A DNA stretch of 18,856 nucleotides from Betaproteobacteria bacterium (GCA_028870615.1 JAGWPH010000068.1:1-18856), one strand, 5' to 3'. Counted from the first letter of the stretch, positions 7,106 through 15,467 are shown. Notes: generated by a model not told the origin, from the letters alone. Translations and numbers: made by a program.

Positions 7106-7558
7106 TCAGGCCTTTCCGGCCGCCTTGTGAATGGCCGCGCGAATGCGGTTGTAGGTTCCACAGCGGCACAGGTTTCCATTCATCGCCTCATCAATGTCGG
7201 CATCGGTGGGATGGGGGTGATGCGCCAACAAGGCCGCGGCACTCATGATCTGGCCGGACTGGCAGTAGCCGCACTGGGCCACTTCCAGAGCGACCCAGGC
7301 CTGCTGGACCGGATGTTCCCCGTGGATGGACAATCCTTCGATGGTGGTGACTTTTTTGTTGGCCGCCGAGGACAGGGGAGTGATGCAGGAACGGATGGGC
7401 TCGCCATCCAGATGCACGGTACAGGCGCCGCACAGCCCCACACCGCAGGAAAACTTGGTGCCGGTCAATCCCACCACGTCGCGAATCACCCACAGCAAGG
7501 GGGTGTCCGGGTCGGTTGTGAGTACCAGTTTTTTACCATTGATCAGGAGCGAGGTCAT
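7106..7558 (-). CDS. [2Fe-2S] small subunit of a xanthine-oxidase-family molybdo-hydroxylase (IorA-like), large subunit absent from the window
   Basis: The 150-residue protein has the two-domain layout of molybdenum hydroxylase small subunits. A plant-type ferredoxin cluster is formed by C38, C43, C46 and C58 (CGVGLCGAC, then SC). A helical second cluster site is formed by C96, C99, C131 and C133 (QCGYCQSGQ and GNLCRCGTY). It is closest in look to the isoquinoline 1-oxidoreductase alpha subunit and the aldehyde dehydrogenase iron-sulfur subunit. Such subunits pass electrons from the molybdopterin active site of a large partner, which is not encoded anywhere nearby. Q95, next to C96, is the usual residue contacting the pterin. 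It has no obvious Shine-Dalgarno. It is the first gene of the hemF-livHMGF unit and is divergent from polA across 44 bases. Confidence 0.9.
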   Translation of the reverse strand: MTSLLINGKKLVLTTDPDTPLLWVIRDVVGLTGTKFSCGVGLCGACTVHLDGEPIRSCITPLSSAANKKVTTIEGLSIHGEHPVQQAWVALEVAQCGYCQSGQIMSAAALLAHHPHPTDADIDEAMNGNLCRCGTYNRIRAAIHKAAGKA

Positions 7559-7587
7559 CTTGATGGTTCGGTGCTTTTCCCAAGTTC

Positions 7588-7596
7588 TGCCATAAT
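7588..7596 (+). promoter_or_regulatory. Extended -10 promoter element of polA (TGC CATAAT)
   Basis: TGC followed by CATAAT (7591-7596) matches an extended -10 (TGn plus hexamer). The -35 at normal spacing is poor, which suits an extended -10. Exactly 6 bases separate it from the polA ATG, so the expected transcript start is at or next to the A of ATG. Confidence 0.5.
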
Positions 7597-7602
7597 TGCC
7601 GT

Positions 7603-10317
7603 ATGGCGGATCGTTCGCAAAAATTGCTGTTGTTGGTGGACGGATCGTCCTATCTGTATCGGGCGTTCCACGCCCTTCCCGACCTGCGCAACCGCCTGGG
7701 GGAACCCACCGGTGCCATTTTCGGGGTGCTCAACATGCTGCGCAGGCTGATGGCGGATTATAAGCCGGATTATGCAGCCTGCGTGTTCGATGCCAAGGGC
7801 CCCACTTTTCGGGAGGACTGGTATCCCGAGTACAAGGCACATCGCTCGCCCATGCCGCCGGACCTGGTTCTGCAGGTCGAACCCCTGCAGCGTGCGGTGC
7901 GCGCCCTGGGTTGGCCGCTCCTGATCATTGAAGGCGTCGAAGCGGATGATGTCATCGGCACGTTGACCCGCCAGGCCGGACAAGCCGGCATCAGCACAGT
8001 CATTTCCACCGGCGACAAGGACATGGTGCAATTGCTTGACGGTCAGGTCAGCCTGATCAACACCCTCAGCAACGAGCGTCTGGACAGCGCTTCGGCAACG
8101 GAAAAATATGGTGTCCGTCCGGACCAGTTTATTGATTACCTGACCCTCATCGGTGACCCCGTGGACAACGTGCCGGGGGTTGCCAAAGTCGGTCCCAAGA
8201 CGGCTGCCAAATGGCTCCAGCAATATGCGTCGCTGGATGCCCTCATGACACACGCAGCGGATATCCCTGGCGTCGTGGGAAACAATCTGCGCACGGCGCA
8301 GGACTGGTTGCCCCAGGCCCGCCGCTTGCTCACCATCCGCTGCGACGTCCCCCTGCCGCAAAGTCCCGAGCAACTCACTGTCACGCCGCCAGACCAGGCC
8401 GCCTTGCAGATGCTGGCCGAACGCTATGATTTGCGCAGCTGGATGACGCCCAAGACCGACGATACCCCAGGGCCGGCCACGGCCGCGCCACCACCTCCCG
8501 CGCCGCCTCCGGCGACGCACTACCAGACCGTGCTGACCACGGCACAGCTGGAAGACTGGCTGGGCAAAATCCGCGGGGCCGCGTTGACCGCCCTGGATAC
8601 GGAAACCACGTCTCTTGATCCGCTCGAAGCACGCCTGGTGGGCCTGTCCCTGTGCATCACGGCGGGGGAAGCCGCTTACATTCCCCTGGGACATCGCGGC
8701 CCGGACAGCATGGAACAGCCCGATTTTGCACAGACCCTGGCCCGCCTCAAACCCTGGCTGGAAGATCCCACCGCCCTCAAGGTGGGACAAAACCTCAAAT
8801 ACGATCAGCATGTGCTGGCCAATGAAGGGATTACCCTGCGCGGCATCGCACACGATACGCTGCTCGAATCGTATGTGCTGGAAGCGCATCAACCGCACAA
8901 CCTGGAGAATCTGGCACGCCGGCATTTGCAGCGCGATACCTTGTCCTATGAAGCGGTGACCGGCAAAGGCGCTCACGCCATCGGATTTGACCAGGTGGCC
9001 CTGGACCGCGCCACCGAGTATGCCGCTGAAGATGCCGATATCACCCTTCAGGTGCATCAGGTGCTCTACCCGCAAATTGCCCAGGACCAGGCCTTGCTGT
9101 CCATCTATCGCGATCTCGAACTGCCCCTGCAGCAGGTGTTATGGCGCATGGAACGCAATGGCGTGCTGCTCGATGTACCCCAGCTGGAACGGCAAAGTGC
9201 CGAACTGGGAATCCAGTTGCTGGACCTGGAAGCCCGCACCCATGCAGCCGCCGGCCACCCCTTCAATCTGAACTCACCCAAACAGATCCAGGTGGTGCTG
9301 TTTGACGAACAGGGCCTGCCGGTGCGCAAGAAAACGCCAGGGGGCGTGCCTTCCACTGACGAAGATGTGCTGCAGCAGTTGGCGCTGGATTACCCCATCC
9401 CCAAACTGATCCTGGAATACCGCGGGCTTGCCAAGCTCAAGTCCACTTATACGGATGCCCTGCCCCGCCGGGTCAACCCCCGCACCGGCCGGGTTCACAC
9501 CCATTACGCCCAGGCCGTGGCGGTGACCGGCCGCCTCGCCAGCAGCGATCCCAACCTGCAAAACATTCCCGTGCGCACTCCAGAGGGAAGACGCATCCGC
9601 GCTGCATTCATCGCCCCTCCGGGACATGTTCTGGTATCGGCCGATTACTCGCAGATCGAATTGCGCATCATGGCCCACCTGTCGGAAGATGCCGGTCTGC
9701 TGTCTGCCTTTGGGGCCGGGCTGGACGTACATCGCGCCACCGCTGCGGAAATTTTTGGCGTGACGCCGCAGGAGGTCAGCCCGGAGCAGCGACGCGCCGC
9801 CAAAACCATCAACTTTGGCCTGATCTATGGCATGTCTGCGTTTGGGCTGGCCTCCCAGCTCGGGATCGAGCGCGCGGCAGCCCAGGCCTACATGGAGCGC
9901 TACTTCCACCGCTACCCCGGCGTCGCCGCCTACATGGAGCGCACGCGCGAGGCCGCGCGCCAGAACGGTTACGTGGAAACCCTGTTTGGCCGGCGCCTGT
10001 GGCTGCCCGAGCTGCGCCATGGTGGCGCCGGACGGCGCCAGGGGGCCGAGCGCGCTGCCATCAATGCCCCGTTGCAGGGAACCGCCGCCGATCTCGTCAA
10101 ACGCGCCATGATCGCGGTGCAAAACTGGCTGGATCAACACCGGATGCACTCCCTGTTGAGTCTGCAGGTGCACGACGAACTGGTGCTGGAGGTTCCCGAC
10201 AATGAACGCGAAACGGTGTTGCAGGTTTTGCCTGGACTGATGGAGGGGGTGGCCCGCCTGGCGGTCCCACTGCTGGTGGAAGTGGGTTGGGGTCCGCACT
10301 GGGACGCAGCGCATTAG
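7603..10317 (+). CDS. polA: DNA polymerase I
   Basis: This 904-residue repair and Okazaki-fragment-processing polymerase keeps all three activities. The 5' nuclease domain covers about residues 1-285 ([38 protein letters not shown]). A proline/alanine-rich linker follows. The 3'-5' exonuclease domain has intact residues: D332 and E334 in LDTETTSLD, the aspartate in GQNLKYD, and YAAEDAD. The polymerase domain has motif [11 protein letters not shown] (D681), motif [15 protein letters not shown] and motif [11 protein letters not shown] (H857-D858-E859). Proofreading is therefore expected, unlike in some PolA proteins that have lost it. The start at 7603 gives the normal N-terminus but has no Shine-Dalgarno, and a -10 box ends 6 bases upstream. 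It is divergent from the IorA-like gene. Confidence 0.98.
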   Translation: MADRSQKLLLLVDGSSYLYRAFHALPDLRNRLGEPTGAIFGVLNMLRRLMADYKPDYAACVFDAKGPTFREDWYPEYKAHRSPMPPDLVLQVEPLQRAVRALGWPLLIIEGVEADDVIGTLTRQAGQAGISTVISTGDKDMVQLLDGQVSLINTLSNERLDSASATEKYGVRPDQFIDYLTLIGDPVDNVPGVAKVGPKTAAKWLQQYASLDALMTHAADIPGVVGNNLRTAQDWLPQARRLLTIRCDVPLPQSPEQLTVTPPDQAALQMLAERYDLRSWMTPKTDDTPGPATAAPPPPAPPPATHYQTVLTTAQLEDWLGKIRGAALTALDTETTSLDPLEARLVGLSLCITAGEAAYIPLGHRGPDSMEQPDFAQTLARLKPWLEDPTALKVGQNLKYDQHVLANEGITLRGIAHDTLLESYVLEAHQPHNLENLARRHLQRDTLSYEAVTGKGAHAIGFDQVALDRATEYAAEDADITLQVHQVLYPQIAQDQALLSIYRDLELPLQQVLWRMERNGVLLDVPQLERQSAELGIQLLDLEARTHAAAGHPFNLNSPKQIQVVLFDEQGLPVRKKTPGGVPSTDEDVLQQLALDYPIPKLILEYRGLAKLKSTYTDALPRRVNPRTGRVHTHYAQAVAVTGRLASSDPNLQNIPVRTPEGRRIRAAFIAPPGHVLVSADYSQIELRIMAHLSEDAGLLSAFGAGLDVHRATAAEIFGVTPQEVSPEQRRAAKTINFGLIYGMSAFGLASQLGIERAAAQAYMERYFHRYPGVAAYMERTREAARQNGYVETLFGRRLWLPELRHGGAGRRQGAERAAINAPLQGTAADLVKRAMIAVQNWLDQHRMHSLLSLQVHDELVLEVPDNERETVLQVLPGLMEGVARLAVPLLVEVGWGPHWDAAH

Positions 10318-10343
10318 TGTTTCTGCGTTCGTCCAATCGGCGG

Positions 10344-10349
10344 TATAAT
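10344..10349 (+). promoter_or_regulatory. Probable -10 box of the dusB-fis-purHD operon (TATAAT)
   Basis: A perfect TATAAT lies in the 65-base polA-dusB gap, 33 bases before the dusB ATG, again in the context CGGTATAATC. The -35 region (10321-10326, TTCTGC) is weak. This fits a promoter that needs an activator or is growth-rate controlled, but no specific operator can be named. Confidence 0.5.
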
Positions 10350-10382
10350 CTCGTCCTTTCGTCACAGTTCGCGACAACCCCC

Positions 10383-11405
10383 ATGCAGATTGGTCCCTAC
10401 CTTCTTAAAAACAACCTGATGGTTGCCCCCATGGCGGGAGTCACTGATCGCCCCTTCCGCCAACTGTGCAAAACCATGGGTGCCGGGATGGCGGTGTCCG
10501 AGATGGTTTCTTCCAATTCCCTGCTGTGGGGCTCTGCAAAAACCCGGCGCCGCGCCGATCACCGGGGCGAAGTCGAACCCAAATCCGTCCAGATCGCCGG
10601 AGCCGATCCGGCCATGATGGCCGAAGCAGCCCGCTACAACGTCGATCAGGGTGCCCAGATCATCGACATCAACATGGGCTGTCCCGCCAAGAAAGTGTGC
10701 AACGTCATGGCGGGGTCCGCCCTGTTGCAAAACGAAGCGCTGGTCCAGCGCATCATCGAGGCCGTCGTGGCTGCTGTGCCGGTTCCCGTCACCCTCAAGA
10801 TTCGCACGGGCTGGGACCGCTCCCATCGCAATGCGCTGTCTGTCGCCCACATCGCCGAAAATGCGGGGATCCAGTCGCTGGCCATTCATGGACGCACCCG
10901 GGCCTGCGCTTACATGGGAGACGCCGAATACGACACGATTGCCGCAGTCAAGGCAAACGTGGGCATTCCGGTGGTGGCCAACGGCGACATCACTTCACCG
11001 CAGAAGGCCCGTCAGGTGCTGGACCTCACCGGCGCTGACGGCCTCATGATCGGACGCGCCGCGCAGGGACGCCCCTGGATCTTTCGCGAAATCGATCATT
11101 ACCTCACCACCGGCACGTTGCTGGCAGCACCCGAGGTCAGCGAAATTCACGCGGTGCTCGGCCTCCACCTGGAAGATCTCTACACTTTTTACGGACTGGA
11201 AACCGGCGTCCGCGTGGCACGCAAACACATCAGCTGGTATACCCGCGGCCTCAAGGGGTCAGCCGCTTTCCGCCACGCCATGAACCAGCTTGTGACTGTG
11301 ACGGAACAGCGTGAAGCGGTGAATGCCTTTTTCAGCTTATTGCACAGCCGGGGACAGCGCCTGGAATACGACACCGAATCCCTGAGCGAGGCTCTGGCCG
11401 CATGA
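10383..11405 (+). CDS. dusB: tRNA-dihydrouridine synthase B
   Basis: DusB is an FMN enzyme that reduces a uridine in the D-loop of tRNA with NADPH. The 340-residue protein starts MQIGPYLLKNNLMVAPMAGV, the family-typical start. It has TDRPFRQLCK, then the active-site stretch DINMGCPAKKV with the catalytic cysteine at C100. LKIRTGWD, IHGRTRACAYMG and VVANGDITSP (FMN phosphate binding) follow, then GADGLMIGRAAQGRPW. I chose the ATG at 10383 rather than the upstream in-frame one at 10287, which lies inside polA and adds residues unlike the family. There is no strong Shine-Dalgarno. The gene is joined to fis by an ATGA overlap, the conserved dusB-fis arrangement of proteobacteria, where the pair is classically controlled by growth phase. 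Confidence 0.96.
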   Translation: MQIGPYLLKNNLMVAPMAGVTDRPFRQLCKTMGAGMAVSEMVSSNSLLWGSAKTRRRADHRGEVEPKSVQIAGADPAMMAEAARYNVDQGAQIIDINMGCPAKKVCNVMAGSALLQNEALVQRIIEAVVAAVPVPVTLKIRTGWDRSHRNALSVAHIAENAGIQSLAIHGRTRACAYMGDAEYDTIAAVKANVGIPVVANGDITSPQKARQVLDLTGADGLMIGRAAQGRPWIFREIDHYLTTGTLLAAPEVSEIHAVLGLHLEDLYTFYGLETGVRVARKHISWYTRGLKGSAAFRHAMNQLVTVTEQREAVNAFFSLLHSRGQRLEYDTESLSEALAA

Positions 11406-11641
11406 GCAAACCCGAAACCGAACTGTCGGCCTGCGTACGACGCCTGGTCACCGATTATTTCAGCCACATGGATGGTGAAAAATGTAGCGGGGTATACGAC
11501 ATGGTCATCGGCAGCGTGGAAAAACCCCTGCTGGAAGTGGTTCTGACCCACACCGAAGGCAACCAGACCCAGGCTTCCGAAATTCTGGGCATCAACCGCA
11601 ACACCCTGCGCAAGAAAATGCAGCACTACGGGGTGAAATGA
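11402..11641 (+). CDS. fis: Fis-family DNA-binding protein
   Basis: This 79-residue protein has the size and layout of betaproteobacterial Fis. The N-terminal half is helical ([31 protein letters not shown]), ending in the conserved [21 protein letters not shown] helix-turn-helix is at about residues 55-78 ([20 protein letters not shown]). Fis bends DNA and, in enterobacteria, activates rRNA and tRNA promoters and organises the nucleoid; whether it has the same role here is inferred. It starts in a 4-base ATGA overlap with dusB and ends in another with purH, so its translation is probably coupled to both. In enterobacteria fis is the last gene after dusB; in betaproteobacteria, as here, purH follows. 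Confidence 0.96.
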   Translation: MSKPETELSACVRRLVTDYFSHMDGEKCSGVYDMVIGSVEKPLLEVVLTHTEGNQTQASEILGINRNTLRKKMQHYGVK

Positions 11642-13197
11642 CCATACAGCGCGCACTCATCAGCGTTTCCAATAAACAGGGCGCTGTCGAACTGGCGCGT
11701 GCACTGCATGCCCTGAAAATCGAGATCCTCTCCACAGGCGGGACAGCGCTGCTGTTGCGTGATGCGGGCATCCCCGTCGTAGAGGTGGCCAACTTCACCG
11801 GCTTTCCGGAAATGCTCGATGGCCGGGTTAAAACCCTGCACCCCAAGATTCATGGTGGCATCCTGGGACGTCGCGACCTGCGCACACATCTTGATGCCAT
11901 GGCCATGCATGGCATCTCCCCCATTGATCTGGTGGTGGTTAACCTGTATCCGTTTCGCGAAACCATCGCCAATCCGGAATGCACGCTGGAAGCGGCCATC
12001 GAGAACATTGATATCGGCGGCCCGGCCATGGTGCGCTCCGCAGCCAAAAATTATCGCCATGTGGCTGTCCTGACCGACCCCGCCGATTACAAGCCGATGC
12101 TGAAAGAACTGAGAAAGGGCAAAGGGGCCCTGACGGATGCCACACGATTTCGACTGGCCGTGAAGGCCTTCTCGCATACCGCCGAATACGATGGCGCAAT
12201 TGCCAACTACTTGTCGGGTATCGAAGCGGGCCCTGATTTTGACGGCTTTCCCCAACGCCTGCATCTCACGTTTACCAAGCACCAGGGGTTGCGCTATGGC
12301 GAAAACCCCCATCAATCGGGCGCGTTCTACCGCGAACCGCGCATGGCGGAAGGCGTGCTGTCGCAATACCGGCAGCTGCAGGGCAAAGCGCTGTCGTACA
12401 ACAACATTGCCGACAGCGATGCCGCCTGGGACTGCGTGCGCGGACTGAGTGGCGGGGCCTGCGTCATCGTCAAACATGCCAATCCCTGCGGCGTGGCCCT
12501 TGGCGCCTCTCCCCTGGAAGCCTACCAAGGCGCGTTTGCCACCGATCCCACCTCGGCCTTTGGGGGCATCATTGCCTTCAATCGACCCGTGGATGAGGCC
12601 GTGATCAGTGCGCTGTTGAACCAGTTCGTCGAAGTGCTGATCGCTCCGGAATACACTGCCGCGGCCTTGAAGGCCCTGGAAGCCAAAGGAAATATTCGCG
12701 TCCTCCAGGTTCCCCTCGGACAGGGACATAACGGCTGGGACATGAAGCGGGTCGGTGGCGGCCTGTTGATTCAAACGCCCGATACGCTGACCCTGAATGA
12801 AGCGACGCTGCGCGTGGTCACGCGCGTCCAGCCCAGCCCGCAGCAGATGGCTGATCTGCGCCTGGCCTTTCATGTGGCGCACTACGTCAAATCCAACGCC
12901 ATCGTTTTCTGCGCTCGGGGACGCACCCTGGGCATCGGTGCGGGACAGATGAGCCGGGTGGACAGCACCCGTATTGCGCGCCGCAAGGCGGAACACGCGG
13001 GCTTGTCCCTGGCGCATAGTGTTGCCGCCTCCGATGCGTTTTTTCCTTTCCGCGATGGCATCGACGTCATCGCCGAAGCAGGTGTCACCGCAATCATTCA
13101 ACCCGGCGGCAGCCTGAAAGACAACGACGTCATCGCAGCGGCCAATGAACAGGGCTTGGCCATGGTGTTTACCGGCATCCGCCACTTCCGTCATTGA
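11638..13197 (+). CDS. purH: Bifunctional AICAR formyltransferase / IMP cyclohydrolase
   Basis: PurH carries out the last two steps of IMP synthesis in the cytoplasm. The N-terminal cyclohydrolase domain (about residues 1-200) has [37 protein letters not shown] at 56-74 and NLYPF. The C-terminal formyltransferase domain has RYGENPHQ at 219-226 and the catalytic KHANPCGVA, with K279 and H280 aligned to the lysine-histidine pair needed for formyl transfer. [12 protein letters not shown] and [12 protein letters not shown] are near the end. The 519-residue length is normal for the family. The start overlaps the fis stop as ATGA. The stop is followed 7 bases later by purD, so this is an operon of consecutive purine genes. 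Confidence 0.98.
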   Translation: MTIQRALISVSNKQGAVELARALHALKIEILSTGGTALLLRDAGIPVVEVANFTGFPEMLDGRVKTLHPKIHGGILGRRDLRTHLDAMAMHGISPIDLVVVNLYPFRETIANPECTLEAAIENIDIGGPAMVRSAAKNYRHVAVLTDPADYKPMLKELRKGKGALTDATRFRLAVKAFSHTAEYDGAIANYLSGIEAGPDFDGFPQRLHLTFTKHQGLRYGENPHQSGAFYREPRMAEGVLSQYRQLQGKALSYNNIADSDAAWDCVRGLSGGACVIVKHANPCGVALGASPLEAYQGAFATDPTSAFGGIIAFNRPVDEAVISALLNQFVEVLIAPEYTAAALKALEAKGNIRVLQVPLGQGHNGWDMKRVGGGLLIQTPDTLTLNEATLRVVTRVQPSPQQMADLRLAFHVAHYVKSNAIVFCARGRTLGIGAGQMSRVDSTRIARRKAEHAGLSLAHSVAASDAFFPFRDGIDVIAEAGVTAIIQPGGSLKDNDVIAAANEQGLAMVFTGIRHFRH

Positions 13198-13204
13198 GTG
13201 CCCC

Positions 13205-14470
13205 ATGAAAGTCCTGGTGATCGGTTCCGGTGGACGCGAGCATGCCCTGGCCTGGCGCCTGGCCCAATCCCCCAGAGTATCGCGTGTGTATGTGGCGCCC
13301 GGCAACGCGGGCACCCCCCTGGAAGAAGGCGTGCACAACGCGCCGGTGCAAGGGGTGAAGGCCTGGCTGGAATTTGCCCGGCGCGAAACCATTGGCTTGA
13401 CGGTGGTGGGGCCTGAAGCGCCGCTTTCCGAAGGGGTTGTGGATGCCTTCCGGGCCGCCGGCCTGCCCATCTTTGGACCGACCCAGGCCGCGGCACAGCT
13501 TGAAGGCTCCAAGGATTTTGCAAAACGGTTCATGGTGCGCCATGGCATCCCCACAGCCGCTTACCAGACCTTTGAGGAACCCTCGTCAGCCCACGCCTAC
13601 CTGGAGGAGGTGGGCGCCCCGATCGTCATCAAGGCCGATGGCCTGGCTGCCGGCAAGGGCGTGGTGGTGGCCCAAACCCTGGAAGAAGCCCACCGCGCCG
13701 TGGACGACATCATGGGTGGCGCCCTGGGGGGTGCAGGACACCGGGTGGTCATCGAGGAATGCCTGCAGGGTGAAGAAGCCAGTTTCATCGTTCTGGTGGA
13801 TGGCGAACACGTGCTTGCCCTGGCCACCAGCCAGGACCATAAGCGTCTCCTGGACGGCGATGCCGGGCCCAATACGGGGGGGATGGGGGCCTATTCGCCG
13901 GCACCGCTGATCACCCCGGCCCTCCATGGGCGGGTGATGCGCGAAATCATCCTGCCCACGGTGCAGGGCATGAAACGGGATGGCCTTCCCTATACCGGAT
14001 TTCTGTACGCCGGATTGATGATTGACGCGGCAGGCACGGTCAGGACGCTCGAATTCAACTGCCGCATGGGTGATCCCGAAACCCAGCCCATCCTGATGCG
14101 CCTGAAAAGCGATCTGTTGACCCTCCTGGAACATGGCATTGCAGGCACCCTGGACCAGGTGGAAGTCCAGTGGGACCGACGCCCCGCCATTGGGGTGGTG
14201 CTGGCGGCCGAGGGTTATCCCGCAGCGCCACGGCGCGGCGATGTCGTCACCGACCTGGGCACCGACAATGCCGAGTGCCACGTGTTTCATGCAGGGACCG
14301 CGCGCCAGGACGACACCATCGTCACGGCGGGAGGACGCGTGCTTTGCGTCACGGCGCTGGGGGATACTTTGCGCATGGCGCGCCAGATCGCCTACGCCCG
14401 GGTGCTGGCCATCCGCTTTTCTGGAATGCAGTATCGCTCCGATATCGGTTGGCGCGCCCTCAAGACCTGA
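13205..14470 (+). CDS. purD: Phosphoribosylamine--glycine ligase (GAR synthetase)
   Basis: PurD joins 5-phosphoribosylamine to glycine with ATP, the second step of purine synthesis. The 421-residue protein starts MKVLVIGSGGREHALAWRLA, the standard N-terminus. It has GPEAPLSEGV, then the ATP-grasp core: APIVIKADGLAAGKGVVVA at 138-156, DHKRLLDGDAGPNTGGMGAY at 211-230 and LEFNCRMGDPETQP at 282-295. I rejected the upstream in-frame ATG at 13145, which lies inside purH. The chosen ATG follows the purH stop by 7 bases and has no clear Shine-Dalgarno, so re-initiation after purH is likely. Its last 11 bases overlap the 3' end of the convergent tsaC-like gene. Confidence 0.98.
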   Translation: MKVLVIGSGGREHALAWRLAQSPRVSRVYVAPGNAGTPLEEGVHNAPVQGVKAWLEFARRETIGLTVVGPEAPLSEGVVDAFRAAGLPIFGPTQAAAQLEGSKDFAKRFMVRHGIPTAAYQTFEEPSSAHAYLEEVGAPIVIKADGLAAGKGVVVAQTLEEAHRAVDDIMGGALGGAGHRVVIEECLQGEEASFIVLVDGEHVLALATSQDHKRLLDGDAGPNTGGMGAYSPAPLITPALHGRVMREIILPTVQGMKRDGLPYTGFLYAGLMIDAAGTVRTLEFNCRMGDPETQPILMRLKSDLLTLLEHGIAGTLDQVEVQWDRRPAIGVVLAAEGYPAAPRRGDVVTDLGTDNAECHVFHAGTARQDDTIVTAGGRVLCVTALGDTLRMARQIAYARVLAIRFSGMQYRSDIGWRALKT

Positions 14471-15035
14471 AGACCCGGTCACTCATCAAATCGGTAATGG
14501 TGGAAGGCCGACAGTGCGCCTTCACTCGCCCCGGAATCACCCGCACCTGTTTTCCAAACTGACGCAGACAGGCCCGCGTGGTCTGCAGCGGACGCTGGCC
14601 AGCGCGGTTGGCACTGGTGGAGACCAGGGCCATTTTGAGATGGCGGCAAAGCGCCGCGGCATCCTGATGCGCGTCCACCCGCAAGGCAATCCGGGGCCAT
14701 TGCCCGGGTTGTCGGCGCCGCCCCGTGAGGGATCGGGGAACCCGCGGTGCCGCCGGCATCAGCCAGGTATGGGCTCCCGGCCAGCGGCTTTGGATCCGAA
14801 CCTGCTGCGCTGGTGTCAGGCGCCGATGGAAAGGGGCCAGCCGCTCCTGACGTTCGGCAATGACGATCAGGCCTTTATGGCTTGGGCGGCGCTTCAGTGC
14901 CAGCAGGCGCCGCACTCCGCGCGGACTCCAGGGATCGCACCCCAAACCAAATACGGCCTGGGTGGCGTAGGCGATCAATCCGCCCTGACGCAGGTACGCG
15001 CGCAAGGCGCGGGGAGAGTAGGTGGGTCGCTGCAT
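14460..15035 (-). CDS. tsaC: Threonylcarbamoyl-AMP synthase (TsaC/YrdC family)
   Basis: The 191-residue, single-domain protein matches the short TsaC form, not the longer Sua5. TsaC makes threonylcarbamoyl-AMP from threonine, bicarbonate and ATP, the first step of the t6A modification of ANN-decoding tRNAs. It has ATQAVFGLGCDP at 24-35, LKRRPSHKGLIVIA at 47-60, SRWPGAHTW at 83-91 and LVSTSANRAG at 137-146, and it ends PSTITDLMSDRVFR, all in the same order as in E. coli TsaC. An oddity is YATQ at 23-26, where the family nearly always has YPTE. The protein is also rich in arginine. It is the reverse-strand partner of DUF2782 across 44 bases and has no clear Shine-Dalgarno. Its 3' end overlaps purD by 11 bases. 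Confidence 0.88.
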   Translation of the reverse strand: MQRPTYSPRALRAYLRQGGLIAYATQAVFGLGCDPWSPRGVRRLLALKRRPSHKGLIVIAERQERLAPFHRRLTPAQQVRIQSRWPGAHTWLMPAAPRVPRSLTGRRRQPGQWPRIALRVDAHQDAAALCRHLKMALVSTSANRAGQRPLQTTRACLRQFGKQVRVIPGRVKAHCRPSTITDLMSDRVFRS

Positions 15036-15041
15036 GGTCTT

Positions 15042-15047
15042 AGTGTA
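15042..15047 (-). promoter_or_regulatory. Possible -10 box of tsaC (TACACT)
   Basis: On the minus strand TACACT lies exactly 6 bases before the tsaC ATG. A partial -35 (CTACCA, complement of 15065-15070) lies 17 bases upstream and overlaps the -10 box of the divergent DUF2782 gene. The match is modest. Confidence 0.35.
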
Positions 15048-15064
15048 CTGAATGCGTGCCGGAC

Positions 15065-15073
15065 TGGTAGAAT
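15065..15073 (+). promoter_or_regulatory. Extended -10 promoter element of the DUF2782-thrB operon (TGG TAGAAT)
   Basis: TGG followed by TAGAAT (15068-15073) is an extended -10. As at polA, exactly 6 bases separate it from the ATG (15080), which would place the transcript start on the start codon. No Shine-Dalgarno is seen. Confidence 0.5.
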
Positions 15074-15079
15074 CGGGTC

Positions 15080-15454
15080 ATGAAATTCACCATGCGCCTG
15101 CTGTTTCTATTGTTCATCGCCTTGCCCTTTGCGGTTCTGGCAGAACGGCCCGCCAATCTCGAGCCCTTGCCGGATGATGCCCCGCCTCCCCCCGATTATG
15201 GCGCAAATGCCCCACCGTCTCCCGGAATGAGCCAGGATGTTCCGGCCACCGAACCGGAAGTCACCATCGTGGAACGCGACAGCGCCACTTTCGAGGAGTA
15301 CCGCGTCAATGGTCGCCTGTACAAGATCAAGGTCACTCCCAAAATCGGTCCACCCTACTACCTGATTGACGATCAAGGAGCCAACGTCTGGCGCCGTTAC
15401 GACAGCATGGACAGCGGACTGCAGGTCCCCCGTTGGGATATCCTGGAGTTTTGA
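15080..15454 (+). CDS. DUF2782 family secreted protein
   Basis: The 124-residue precursor has a clear Sec signal peptide (MKFTMRLLFLLFIALPFAVLA), probably cut before E22. A proline-rich low-complexity stretch follows at about residues 24-60. The compact C-terminal domain (about 60-124) contains VTIVERDSATFEEYRVNGRL, YKIKVTPKIGPPYYLID and DSGLQVPRWDILEF. This C-terminal domain is the DUF2782 family, which has no known function. In Pseudomonas and many betaproteobacteria the family sits between or beside polA and thrB, as I recall. Here it stays next to thrB, but polA is about 5 kb upstream with other operons in between. The protein is expected to be periplasmic. The ATG at 15080 immediately follows a -10 box. 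Confidence 0.85.
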   Translation: MKFTMRLLFLLFIALPFAVLAERPANLEPLPDDAPPPPDYGANAPPSPGMSQDVPATEPEVTIVERDSATFEEYRVNGRLYKIKVTPKIGPPYYLIDDQGANVWRRYDSMDSGLQVPRWDILEF

Positions 15455-15467
15455 AGCAACCCGGTCC

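Noticed and set aside
6257..7750. A 497-codon open frame on the plus strand opposite hemF and the IorA-like gene
   Set aside because: It covers two well-conserved genes on the other strand and extends into polA in another frame; there is no start signal or family resemblance.
7555..9075. A 506-codon open frame on the minus strand opposite polA
   Set aside because: It is antisense to conserved polA nuclease and exonuclease domains and resembles no protein family.
10302..10330. An 8-bp hairpin (with one G-T pair) around the polA stop codon as a terminator
   Set aside because: The stem is short, the loop is 13 bases, and no T-run follows. It is more likely chance.
11626..13554. A 642-codon open frame on the minus strand opposite purH and purD
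   Set aside because: purH and purD are unmistakable on the plus strand. The antisense frame gives low-complexity, His/Arg/Gly-rich sequence with no family resemblance and is a by-product of high GC codon use.
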